DNA of 64,000 nucleotides from Alkalihalobacillus deserti (GTDB lineage: Bacteria; Bacillota; Bacilli; Bacillales; Bacillaceae_D): positions 248,001 to 312,000 of the forward strand of contig NZ_JAJAFR010000004.1 in NCBI RefSeq assembly GCF_020734105.1, given 5' to 3'. This document shows, piece by piece, positions 54,901 through 62,639 of this stretch. Position 1 is the stretch's first letter. Each line of letters starts with the position of its first letter. Position numbers and translations under genes: made by a program. The notes below the pieces were generated by a model. That model had not been told where the DNA came from. It did not search any database and saw nothing but the letters and a program-made list of their open reading frames with translations.

Positions 54901-55272
54901 AATGAGTGGGCGTTTGCAACCAACATTGAAGGCGCTGATATCATTGGTGAAATCGATAAAATTGTTGTAAAAAATGGTCAAATACATCTTGTTGATTTTA
55001 AGACAAATCGAATAAGACATTCGGGTGAAGAGTTGATGAGTACGTACTGGTCTCAGCTGTATTTATATAAAATAGCTTATGAGCAGGAGACCGGAGAGGT
55101 TGTTAGTGACATGTCCTTGTTTGTTTTTCGGGACAAAGAGAATCCGCTACATACACTCGATCACAAACAAGAAGAGGAAGCCGCAGTTCGAGAAGCAATT
55201 CGCACGATTTGTACTCTACGAACAGAACAGGCATCTAAAGTAGATTACAAAAAGCTAGCATTATATGAATAA
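51901..55272 (+). CDS. AddA-like UvrD/RecB helicase-nuclease
   Basis: 1123 residues (B. subtilis AddA 1232). SF1 motifs: Walker A SAGAGSGKTRVL (about 20-31), motif Ia AITFTEKAAREMKDRI, motif II MVDEFQDTNRLQ, motif III GDQKQSIYRFRGAN, motif V MTVHASKGLEFPIV and motif VI RLYYVAMTRARDFLY. The C-terminal RecB-like nuclease has GEIDKIVV and HLVDFKTNRIR. ATG with GAGAGGAG upstream. Together with the upstream gene it forms a compact two-subunit AddAB-type complex. Whether it is this organism's main AddAB or a second one cannot be told here. Confidence 0.88.
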   Translation: MKFNDEQLEAITSEKSLVLVSAGAGSGKTRVLTERFIHLCELRLRDKSHPVGATADEIVAITFTEKAAREMKDRIRKRLAEKEKEATGEKDRFFWSEQKEAIERAHISTFHSFCQRLLSQNAMTADLIPNSRVIDDVDARSRKRAIMTKMLEEKDFQELALPLLQIMSKNQLFESIEKVHDDIREFVVGEKTIDTLQLDEMLDKQCEEKIKVQNKIVQQFHENAKRCVREFPPLDELTKAQRNHVERITEAFQTLTIPENPNAYVEFLKQIMPSKSDKRWNETAPALYEMFEVYWKPLKELWKEIGGEVVVDKESRQYLQHVVTLLKEFSNRYVNEKKISGVLDFSDLQQKAVALLEHPFIKVACQKQFRHMMVDEFQDTNRLQLEMLERIEPAFQFIVGDQKQSIYRFRGANVSLMNEREELAITRRDAQVILMNKNYRTTAPVIEAVNELFSHAMVSQRSESFETVYASLEAHRSGERQNEKRVELTILEKDEERKTNSYDVLANRIVEMIQTGEPHVYKDDTWVKPSFCDVAILIPARSHLLTLERALINKGIPYVVSGGVGFYERQEVLDYLSLLRWLNRPFEELHLLAVLRSPICGLSFADFLTLKSSLQETESLYQLVYNRENPEFSKLSFPVQEACHIVQTWLERWTPFRTQKSLEQTLEAIFMETGLRTSLLLQKNGLQKVRNVEKLIETITESHHTDLETILTDLEERIALSEKEGESLVERVDDDVIQIMTVHASKGLEFPIVCLPQLERQIRGDKGIIRFHPEVGLVLNMEEEASELDGDPIVYQTPGFALVKDRANAESQEEAKRLYYVAMTRARDFLYMIGEESKTKNTWLALTEDALNQTHLHDKIEIKEESEEQEQVQLSSTKYDLPQQIEKKGIPLTLSVSEVMLFMKDPVAYFNRYVIGLPDTSLGNDTKSLGFKTAVDPSKLGTLVHRACELRDNGLTSENAIAEALHEEELEDLTPYQTEMKKLMTSYTDEIKQDMGETITNEWAFATNIEGADIIGEIDKIVVKNGQIHLVDFKTNRIRHSGEELMSTYWSQLYLYKIAYEQETGEVVSDMSLFVFRDKENPLHTLDHKQEEEAAVREAIRTICTLRTEQASKVDYKKLALYE

Positions 55273-55274
55273 AA

Positions 55275-55315
55275 TAAAAAAGCGAACAGACTAACTATAA
55301 TCTGTTTGCTTTTTT
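55275..55315 (+). terminator. Terminator of the AddAB-like operon
   Basis: AAAAAGC..ACAGA and TCTGT..GCTTTTTT form an interrupted stem with a T-run just after the stop codon. 55316-55547 shows no gene. Confidence 0.9.
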
Positions 55316-55547
55316 AGTATTGGACGATGCGTCTACGAATCAGGGCACTTAGATAATCAATGATTGTTACAACGAGATATTAACTAGAATAAAATTACCA
55401 CATTCGAACATCCTTAACACAATAACAAAAATACACTAGTTTATAAATAAAGCACACGTTACATTTTCCGACTGATTACTTTTTTAAGAGGTTTTTGGTT
55501 ATGCTAAAATATAGGATATTGGTACATTAGAATTTAACTTTAAAGAT

Positions 55548-56033
55548 ATGATTGCTATTGAGATGGATGGTGGCTTCCATTTGTAACAGCCAAACATTTT
55601 GGTGTGAAAGATTGTTACCCAAGCTACTTAGCCACTAAAGAGTATATGGTTACGGATAGTTTTCACTTGAACCATTACCTAATCTTAAAGAAAAGTTAAA
55701 TCAATTAAGTCACTAAACTCAACTTGTTTTAATGACTAATAGTGATCGTGAAGATGTTACTCGTCTCTTAAAAGAACTACAATTGGATGGGATATTTAAG
55801 CAAGTGGTGACCTCTGAAAAAAACCTTCTTTAACCACACCATTATTTAAAGAGCTTATTAGTCAATACCAATTAGAACCAAGGCAAGTCGTATCTGTTGG
55901 CGATAATTTCATTAATGAAATCGCTCCACCCTTACTTCTTGGCATGAAAGCGATATACATAAACCCAGATAGATTTGAAATGGATCAACATTCTTTAACG
56001 GTCATTCCGTCAGTAACAGCTTGTTTTAAGTAG
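55548..56033 (+). pseudogene. HAD-superfamily hydrolase pseudogene
   Basis: Pieces in different frames align in HAD order: MIAIEMDGG (damaged DxDGT), PFVTAKHFGVKDCYPSYLAT, LMTNSDREDVTRLLKELQLD (motif II Thr-Asn), TSEKK (motif III Lys), and QVVSVGDNFINEIAPPLLLG (motif IV GDN...D-like) ending TACFK. At least three frameshifts or stops. The active-site DxD is already altered to EMDG. Confidence 0.75.
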
Positions 56034-56062
56034 AAGTCTTTTATATTTTATTATCAGAGCTT

Positions 56063-56401
56063 GTTCAAAAAGGGTGGTCTTCCCTTTTTGAACAAGCTCG
56101 AAGCAATGAGCGAAGCCACTGCCATGTTTTAAGTCGATCCGAGTGGTTTTCTCGGATAGACGCGCAGTGAGTGAAGCCATTGCAACTCCGCATTAGGAGA
56201 GAGGATACTAAAGGTTCAAAAAGGGTGGTCTTCCCTTTTTGAACAAGCTCGAAGCAATGAGCGAAGCCACTGCCATGTTTTAAGTCGATCCGAGTAGTTT
56301 TCTCGGATAGACGCGCAGTGAGTGAAGCCATTGCAACTCCGCATTAGGAGAGAGGATACTAAAGGTTCAAAAAGGGTGGTCTTCCCTTTTTGAACAAGCT
56401 C
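56063..56401 (+). repeat. 151-bp tandem repeat containing dispersed-repeat copies D and E
   Basis: Unit 1 is 56063-56213, unit 2 is 56214-56364, then the first 37 bases of a third. The units match at all but about one base. Each unit starts with a hairpin (arms GTTCAAAAAGGG and CCCTTTTTGAAC), then AAGCTC, then the palindromic element (56100-56183, 56251-56334) starting GAAGCAATGAGCGAAGCC with central stem ATCCGAG/CTCGGAT and ending GAAGCCATTGC, then 30 bases including ACTCCGCATTAGGAGAGAGG. Confidence 0.93.
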
Positions 56402-56479
56402 TATTAATAATATAAGAACCTGTTACGATATAATAAAGAAATAGGTCGAATTCCTTTGTCCTAGAAAGTGATGTGAGTG

Positions 56480-58165
56480 ATGAGCCCCACCAATATTGAA
56501 AAAAAATTTCAAAAGAGTGAGCAGCAATATAACTCACTCTTCTTTCACAGTTCAAATGCTATTTTTGTCTTAAATCGGTTTGCTAAAATAGAAAAGGTCA
56601 ATCCAGGTGCTTCATTAATGACTGGGTATAGCAGTGATGATCTACTAAAAACGAAGTTGAGTGAACTCAGTCATACTAAGAATAGCGCTCAATTGGTAGA
56701 ATCCTTTGAAAAAGCATTAGACGGTATTACTTCAACATTTAAAACTGAAATGCGTCACCATTCTTTAAAAGAGTTAACGGTAAACATGACGATGGTACCT
56801 ATTGAGGTAGATCATGTTGTCGAGGGTATTATAGTAATAGCAGAAAACATCACAGATGAATTGAAAATAAGCAAAATGGCTATGGAAGATGACCTAACTG
56901 GTTTACCAAACCGAAGATTTCTAACTGAAAAGCTTTCTTCTGCTATCGAATATGCTTATCATCAGGAAGAGAAACTTGCCGTTATGTTTATTGATCTTGA
57001 CAGGTTCAAACTTTTCAATGACACATTAGGTCATTTATTAGGTGACCAAGCTTTAAAAACAATTGCTTCTAGGCTTAAATTTGCTTTAAACGACTTTGGT
57101 ATTTTAACGAGGGTTGGTGGCGATGAATTTGTCGTTCTGATTCCTCAACTGAGGTCAGTTAAGCAAGCAACCGATGCAGCTAGTCAACTGTTAGAACATA
57201 TCCGAGACCCATTAATTATTGATGGTTATGAATTCACGATAACAGGGAGTGTTGGGATTTCTATTTTCCCAGAAAGTGGTGAAGATGCTGAGTCTTTGAT
57301 TAAATCAGCAGATGCCGCAATGTACCGTGCTAAAACAAATGGAAGCGATACTTGTGAATTATTCAAAAAAGAAATGGGTTATCAACTCCATGAAAAATTT
57401 CATATTGAAAATGATTTACGTCGGGCATTAGAAAGAGGAGAATTTTCGCTTTTCTTTCAACCACAATTTAATTTAGCAACGAATCAATATTGTGGTGAGG
57501 AAGTACTAGTTAGATGGTATCATCCAGTTGAAGGTCTTATTAGTCCAATTAAATTCCTCTCTATTGCAGAAGAAACAGGATTAATTGTTTCAATTGGTGA
57601 ATGGATTTTGAAAGAAGCTTGTTTTCAAAAAAAGAGATTAATTGAAAGAGGATTTCCAAAAGTACCGATGTCTGTAAATCTTTCCTTAAGACAGTTCCTA
57701 CAAAAAAACATTGTTGAAACGGTCAAGAGCGTTTTAGATGAGTCGCAATTAGCTCCTAGTTTGTTAGAATTAGAAGTGACAGAGAGTGTTACGATTGACA
57801 TTAATCGAACGAAAGATGTGTTACAACGTCTTTTATCACTAGGGGTTCATATTAGTCTAGATGATTTTGGGACGGGGTATAGCTCACTCCAATATGTAAG
57901 CCAGTTATCAATCCAAGAATTGAAAATTGATCAATCATTTGTGCAAAATATCGGGAAGGAAAAGCAAAGTGAAGGTATCATTTCGATGATTATTAATCTT
58001 GCTCATTACCTAAATATTTCTGTCATCGCTGAAGGAGTGGAAACAGAAGAACAACTAGTATTCTTAAAAACACAACGTTGTGATAAGGTTCAAGGGTACT
58101 ACTACTCAAAACCTTTAGCTTTAAAAGAATATAACGTATTTCTGACTAAGGTAATCAACTTATAA
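56480..58165 (+). CDS. PAS-GGDEF-EAL cyclic-di-GMP enzyme
   Basis: 561 residues from ATG 56480 (GTG 56477 is also possible). PAS domain (about 10-125, FHSSNAIFVLNRFAKIEKVN), diguanylate cyclase (about 135-290) with intact active site RVGGDEFVVLIPQL, and a phosphodiesterase domain (about 310-555) with EVLVRWYHP, ESVTIDI, DDFGTGYSSL and KIDQSFV intact. Both catalytic motifs look functional. It is cytoplasmic with no membrane segment. It precedes the chemotaxis cluster in the same direction after 150 bp. Confidence 0.92.
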   Translation: MSPTNIEKKFQKSEQQYNSLFFHSSNAIFVLNRFAKIEKVNPGASLMTGYSSDDLLKTKLSELSHTKNSAQLVESFEKALDGITSTFKTEMRHHSLKELTVNMTMVPIEVDHVVEGIIVIAENITDELKISKMAMEDDLTGLPNRRFLTEKLSSAIEYAYHQEEKLAVMFIDLDRFKLFNDTLGHLLGDQALKTIASRLKFALNDFGILTRVGGDEFVVLIPQLRSVKQATDAASQLLEHIRDPLIIDGYEFTITGSVGISIFPESGEDAESLIKSADAAMYRAKTNGSDTCELFKKEMGYQLHEKFHIENDLRRALERGEFSLFFQPQFNLATNQYCGEEVLVRWYHPVEGLISPIKFLSIAEETGLIVSIGEWILKEACFQKKRLIERGFPKVPMSVNLSLRQFLQKNIVETVKSVLDESQLAPSLLELEVTESVTIDINRTKDVLQRLLSLGVHISLDDFGTGYSSLQYVSQLSIQELKIDQSFVQNIGKEKQSEGIISMIINLAHYLNISVIAEGVETEEQLVFLKTQRCDKVQGYYYSKPLALKEYNVFLTKVINL

Positions 58166-58317
58166 TCAAAAACTAGGACAAAAAAACTATTTCAAATTTC
58201 CTAAGCGATCTACATATTTTCTAGTAAAAATATGCTATTATGGAAAAAAGCTCTAAATGTCGTAATTGTTCTAATCTAGTAAAATTTTGACAAAATATGA
58301 GTGTTCGAGGTGAGATC

Positions 58318-60354
58318 TTGATAAACGCAGAGTATTTGGATATTTTTCTTGATGAGAGTCAGGAACATCTCCAGTCTATTAACGACAATTTATTAAAATT
58401 GGAACAAGCACCAGATGACTTATCCATTGTTGGAGAGGTGTTTCGGTCTGCCCATACATTAAAAGGAATGGCAGCGACGATGGGGTTTGAAGACCTTGCT
58501 CATTTAACTCATAACATGGAGAGCGTTTTAGATCTTATCCGTAACCTTAAACTTGAAGCTACATCTTCCGTACTAGATGTTGTATTTTTAGCGATTGATG
58601 ATTTAGAAGCAATGGTAACTGACATAGCAACAGGTGGAGAAGGAAAACGTGATGTTTCTCATGTTGTTTCGCAGTTAGAATTAATTGAGCAGGGCGAGAC
58701 ACCGAATACCTCAAAAGAAGAGCTGGAAAAAATGATTCAACAAGGTGAATCAAATGAGCAGCTAGTGGAAAAGTATGACGAATTCGAGCGCACAGTACTT
58801 GAGCAGTCATTTGAACAAGGATATGGAGCTTTTCAAATAAAAGTAACTCTCGATGAGCGGGCTATGTTAAAAGCAGCTCGTGTGTTTATGGTCTTTGATG
58901 TGTTAGAACAAGTAGGAGAAGTCATAAAATCAACTCCTCCTGCCGAACATTTAGAAGAGGAAAAATTTGATCAAGATTTTCTTGTTACCGTTCTTTCTAA
59001 GGTTGAAGGTGAAGAAATTAAGCAGCGCATCTTAAAGGTTTCTGAGATTACTAATGTAATGGTTCTGCCATTAGATCGTAAAATGCTAGCCACTTTTGAT
59101 GAAGAGTTAGGTGCCAAGCAAGTTGCAGCAACAAAACAGGAAGAGCAAAAAGAATCAGTAAAAACAGTGATAAAAGAAGAAAAGCCAGCTAAACAAAAAA
59201 CAGAGATGAACAAAACAATTCGTGTAAATATAGAGCGTTTAGATGTTCTTATGAATCTGTTTGAGGAACTAGTAATTGACCGTGGTCGCTTAGAGCAAAT
59301 TGCTAGTGAGTTACGCAATAATGAATTAAATGAAACGGTTGAACGAATGTCTCGTATTTCAGGTGATTTACAGGAAATTATCTTAAATATGAGAATGATG
59401 CCAGTTGAACAAGTCTTCAACCGTTTTCCGCGTATGGTAAGAAGTCTTTCTAAAGATTTGAATAAAAAGGTGATTCTTGAAATTATCGGTGCCCAAACAG
59501 AACTTGATCGAACGATCATTGATGAAATAGGAGACCCGCTTGTTCACTTGTTACGTAATTCGATTGACCATGGGATTGAAACACCTGATAAGCGTCTAGC
59601 TGCTGGTAAACCTGAAGGAGGTACCGTTCTCCTTAAGGCTTATCATAGTGGAAACAATGTCTTTATTGAGATAGAAGATGATGGTGCCGGGATAGACCGT
59701 GAAAAAGTGCTGAACAAAGCTCTGACAAATGGTGTTATTACAGAAGAAGAAGCACAAAAGATGACCGATCAACAAGTGTTTGCTTTACTCTTTTCTTCTG
59801 GTTTTAGTACAGCTGATAAAATAACAGATGTATCGGGGCGCGGAGTAGGTCTTGATGTGGTAAGAAATACTTTTGAGTCACTTGGTGGAGTGGTTACAGT
59901 TAATTCAGTACTTGGAAAAGGGTCTATATTTTCGATCCAGCTACCGCTAACGTTGTCCATCATTGATGTCATGCTTGTTGAACTTCAAAAAGAAAAGTTT
60001 GCTATTCCTTTAACTTCTATTGTCGAAACAGCGGTTGTAAATAAAAATGATGTCTATAGCGCACACAATCAAAAAGTGATAGATTTTAGGGGGAAAGTGG
60101 TTCCTCTTATCTTTTTGAATGAGATTTTTGATGTTCCTGGAGAAATGAATGATGAAGAATTCTACTCACTTGTTATTGTTCATAAGGGTGATAAAGTAGC
60201 CGGTCTTGTTGTTGATTCTTTAATTGGACAACATGATATTGTCCTGAAATCGCTTGGGAATTACTTAAAAGAAGTCTTTGCTATTTCGGGTGCAACGATT
60301 CTTGGTAATGGACAGGTTGCTCTTATCGTTGATACGAATGCATTAATTAAGTAA
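58318..60354 (+). CDS. cheA: Chemotaxis histidine kinase CheA
   Basis: 678 residues from TTG 58318, placed by GAGGTGA and by homology at the usual CheA start (NAEYLDIFLDESQEHL); the frame extends to GTG/ATG 58297. Hpt domain with phospho-acceptor His46 in FRSAHTLKGMA. P2 (about 155-275), dimerisation P3 (about 305-365), kinase P4 with N box HLLRNSIDHGIE, G1 EIEDDGAGID and G2 TDVSGRGVGLDVV. CheW-like P5 (about 545-675). Complete and probably active. Confidence 0.97.
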   Translation: MINAEYLDIFLDESQEHLQSINDNLLKLEQAPDDLSIVGEVFRSAHTLKGMAATMGFEDLAHLTHNMESVLDLIRNLKLEATSSVLDVVFLAIDDLEAMVTDIATGGEGKRDVSHVVSQLELIEQGETPNTSKEELEKMIQQGESNEQLVEKYDEFERTVLEQSFEQGYGAFQIKVTLDERAMLKAARVFMVFDVLEQVGEVIKSTPPAEHLEEEKFDQDFLVTVLSKVEGEEIKQRILKVSEITNVMVLPLDRKMLATFDEELGAKQVAATKQEEQKESVKTVIKEEKPAKQKTEMNKTIRVNIERLDVLMNLFEELVIDRGRLEQIASELRNNELNETVERMSRISGDLQEIILNMRMMPVEQVFNRFPRMVRSLSKDLNKKVILEIIGAQTELDRTIIDEIGDPLVHLLRNSIDHGIETPDKRLAAGKPEGGTVLLKAYHSGNNVFIEIEDDGAGIDREKVLNKALTNGVITEEEAQKMTDQQVFALLFSSGFSTADKITDVSGRGVGLDVVRNTFESLGGVVTVNSVLGKGSIFSIQLPLTLSIIDVMLVELQKEKFAIPLTSIVETAVVNKNDVYSAHNQKVIDFRGKVVPLIFLNEIFDVPGEMNDEEFYSLVIVHKGDKVAGLVVDSLIGQHDIVLKSLGNYLKEVFAISGATILGNGQVALIVDTNALIK

Positions 60355-60375
60355 TTCAAGAGGAGGTCAGCTACG

Positions 60376-60822
60376 TTGTCGAGTGAAACAGTTACTAAAC
60401 AAGAGTTGAAAGTCATTGTTTTTCAATTAAAAGATGAAGAGTATGCAATAGAAGTTGATTATATTCAATCCATTGAAAGAATGCAGCATGTAACAAGAAT
60501 TCCTCGAACCTATCCTTTTGTAACGGGTGTGATGAATTTACGTGGAGTTATTACACCTATTATTAATTTAAGAAAAAGATTTGGTATTGAAGAAAAAGAG
60601 TTTGATGAGGCTACACGTATTCTAGTTATTTCTAAAGATCAACTCGAGATTGGAATAATTGTCGATGGAGCAAATGATGTTATTGATATACCGGTTGAAA
60701 AGATCGAGCCTGCACCTGAGGTAATTGGTGGAGTCGAAGTCAAATATTTACGTGGTGTGGTAAAATTAGATAAACGATTATTCACTTTACTTAATTTGGA
60801 AAAAGTTATACTAGAAGCTTAA
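60376..60822 (+). CDS. cheW: Chemotaxis coupling protein CheW
   Basis: 148 residues; the usual SH3-like CheW domain with VTRIPRTYPFVTGVMNLRG and PIINLRKRFG. It couples chemoreceptors to CheA. TTG start after AGAGGAGGT, 21 bp behind cheA. Confidence 0.97.
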   Translation: MSSETVTKQELKVIVFQLKDEEYAIEVDYIQSIERMQHVTRIPRTYPFVTGVMNLRGVITPIINLRKRFGIEEKEFDEATRILVISKDQLEIGIIVDGANDVIDIPVEKIEPAPEVIGGVEVKYLRGVVKLDKRLFTLLNLEKVILEA

Positions 60823-60852
60823 TATTAAGAAAATGGTAATGAGGTGATCCTT

Positions 60853-61212
60853 ATGGCGTCAGTACTGATTGTTGATGATGCAGCATTTATGCGAATGATG
60901 ATAAAAGATATACTATCTAAAAATGGATTTGAAATTGCAGGTGAAGCCGCAAATGGAGCAGAAGCAGTTGAAAAATTTAAGGAACTGACTCCCGACCTTG
61001 TAACAATGGACATCACGATGCCTGAGATGGATGGCATTCAAGCACTAAAAAAGATTAGGCAAGTCGATAGTGGAGCAAAAGTGATTATGTGTTCAGCAAT
61101 GGGACAGCAATCAATGGTTATTGATGCGATCCAGTCGGGAGCAAAAGATTTTATTGTTAAACCCTTTCAAGCAGATCGTGTTCTTGAAGCAATAAAAAAA
61201 GTATTAGGTTAA
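60853..61212 (+). CDS. cheY: Chemotaxis response regulator CheY
   Basis: 119-residue receiver domain from ATG 60853 (GAGGTG upstream; the frame extends to 60844). Acid pocket VDD at 7-9, phospho-acceptor Asp53 in VTMDITMPEMDG, Thr/Ser switch in MCSAMGQQ, Lys in FIVKPFQ. CheY-P acts on the flagellar switch; in Bacillus it promotes counter-clockwise rotation. Third gene of cheA-cheW-cheY. Confidence 0.95.
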   Translation: MASVLIVDDAAFMRMMIKDILSKNGFEIAGEAANGAEAVEKFKELTPDLVTMDITMPEMDGIQALKKIRQVDSGAKVIMCSAMGQQSMVIDAIQSGAKDFIVKPFQADRVLEAIKKVLG

Positions 61213-61219
61213 TTTAAAG

Positions 61220-61257
61220 CCCTCATAATGCCCTCAAACAGGCATCTGAGGGTTTTT
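61220..61257 (+). terminator. Terminator of the che cluster
   Basis: CCCTCA/TGAGGG with inner TGCC/GGCA and TTTTT after it. 61258-61451 contains no gene. Confidence 0.9.
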
Positions 61258-61451
61258 ACTTCCTCAGCGACTTGATAAAGATCGTTTTGTCATTTTAAGA
61301 ATAGGATATAGAACAGATTAAAAATGAGAACACTTTTGGAGGAGTAGCACGATGTGTTCTAGTTAACATTAACATGAGAGTGTTATAATAATTGCTGAAA
61401 AGGCAGTTTATGATTTTAACAAGTACCCATGTTAAAGGGGAGTATTAGAAT

Positions 61452-62111
61452 ATGGCGAAAAAGCAGTTTGCAGTCATCGGGCTTGGTCGATTTGGTAGTA
61501 GTGTTAGTAAAGAGCTGTATAAACTTGGACATCAAGTTTTAGCAATTGACTCAAAGGAAGAGAAAGTAAATGAAATGACTCAGCATTCAACCCATAGTGC
61601 GATTGCAGATGGAACGGATGAGAAAGCACTTCAATCATTGGGGATTAGAAACTTCGATTATGTTATCGTAGCAATTGGTGACGATATTCAGTCAAGTATT
61701 CTTTGTACACTGTTGTTAAAAGAGTTCGGGGTTGAAAATGTCTGGGTAAAAGCACAAAATTATTATCACCAAAGAGTTCTAGAAAAAATTGGTGCAGATC
61801 GGATCGTTCATCCCGAGCAAGATATGGGGATACGTATCGCTCAGCATTTAACTTCTGAAAAGATTGTTGATTATATCGAACTTTCAGCTGACTATAGCAT
61901 TGTTGAATTGATTGCAACGGATAAAGTTGCTAATAAATCCTTAATCGACTTAGATATTCGTGCTCGATATGGTTGTACGATTCTTGGTATTAAGCGAGGA
62001 GAAGATATTAACATTGCTCCAACGCCGACAGATCATATTGCACGTAATGATATCCTGATTGTGATCGGGCATAAAAACGATTTAAAGCGCTTTGAAGATG
62101 AGGGTATGTAG
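61452..62111 (+). CDS. KtrA-like K+ regulatory RCK protein (second copy)
   Basis: 219 residues. FAVIGLGRFGSSVSKELYKL, VLAIDSKEEKV and an RCK_C domain ending RFEDEGM. Roughly 75% identical by eye to the KtrA at 42154. Here it is followed not by a ktrB but by a KhtT/KhtU-like antiporter pair in the same direction, 30 bp away. ATG start with AAAGGGGAG upstream. No c-di-AMP riboswitch is visible before it. It may regulate the antiporter or a KtrB encoded elsewhere. Confidence 0.92.
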   Translation: MAKKQFAVIGLGRFGSSVSKELYKLGHQVLAIDSKEEKVNEMTQHSTHSAIADGTDEKALQSLGIRNFDYVIVAIGDDIQSSILCTLLLKEFGVENVWVKAQNYYHQRVLEKIGADRIVHPEQDMGIRIAQHLTSEKIVDYIELSADYSIVELIATDKVANKSLIDLDIRARYGCTILGIKRGEDINIAPTPTDHIARNDILIVIGHKNDLKRFEDEGM

Positions 62112-62142
62112 TTAAGGTATAGTAAAGGGAGGGGAAATAAAA

Positions 62143-62634
62143 ATGGATGTAAAAATGGCTAATTTACCCGGTATTGGGAAAAAAATGTCAATCGTTACAG
62201 CGCAAAAAAGCATGATTGTTTTGGTAATCCATCATACAGGAAAGAGAGAAATGTACTTCTTTCATGATGCAGATGATGATGAAGCAGATTTCTCGATTGA
62301 CTTAACTGCAGACGAAACAAGAGAACTTGGGGCACAATTGTTAGGAGCTGTTTTTCAGCCAATTTCAAGTGATCAGATGAAGATGTTTAAAAAACAAATT
62401 GTTACTGAATGGATAGAAGTGAAAGAGCTGTCACCAGTCGCTGGAAAGACGATTAAAGAACTTGAAATTAGAAAACGCACAGGTGTTTCAATAGTTGGGA
62501 TCTTTCGCGACGAAGAAGTGATTGCCAGTCCAGAAGCTGATCAGAAATTAAAAGTTGGTGACACGATAATGGCGATCGGGAAAAGTGAGCAAATAGAAGA
62601 ATTTGAACGTCTTTGTAAGGGAGAGGCGGTGTAA
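62143..62634 (+). CDS. KhtT/AmhM-like regulatory subunit of a K+/H+ antiporter
   Basis: 163 residues. An N-terminal domain (about 1-75, LPGIGKKMSIVTAQKSMIVL) and a C-terminal RCK_C (TrkA-C) domain (about 75-160, VTEWIEVKELSPVAGKTIKE, LKVGDTIMAIGKSEQIEEF). B. subtilis KhtT (165 residues) and AmhM of B. pseudofirmus are the models; KhtT binds c-di-AMP through RCK_C and controls KhtU. Next to the antiporter gene, 5 bp apart. Confidence 0.92.
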   Translation: MDVKMANLPGIGKKMSIVTAQKSMIVLVIHHTGKREMYFFHDADDDEADFSIDLTADETRELGAQLLGAVFQPISSDQMKMFKKQIVTEWIEVKELSPVAGKTIKELEIRKRTGVSIVGIFRDEEVIASPEADQKLKVGDTIMAIGKSEQIEEFERLCKGEAV

Positions 62635-62639
62635 ATTCG

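Noticed and set aside
56065-56331. 88-residue ORF on the minus strand with internal repetition
   Set aside because: It lies wholly within the 151-bp non-coding repeat and repeats because the DNA does.
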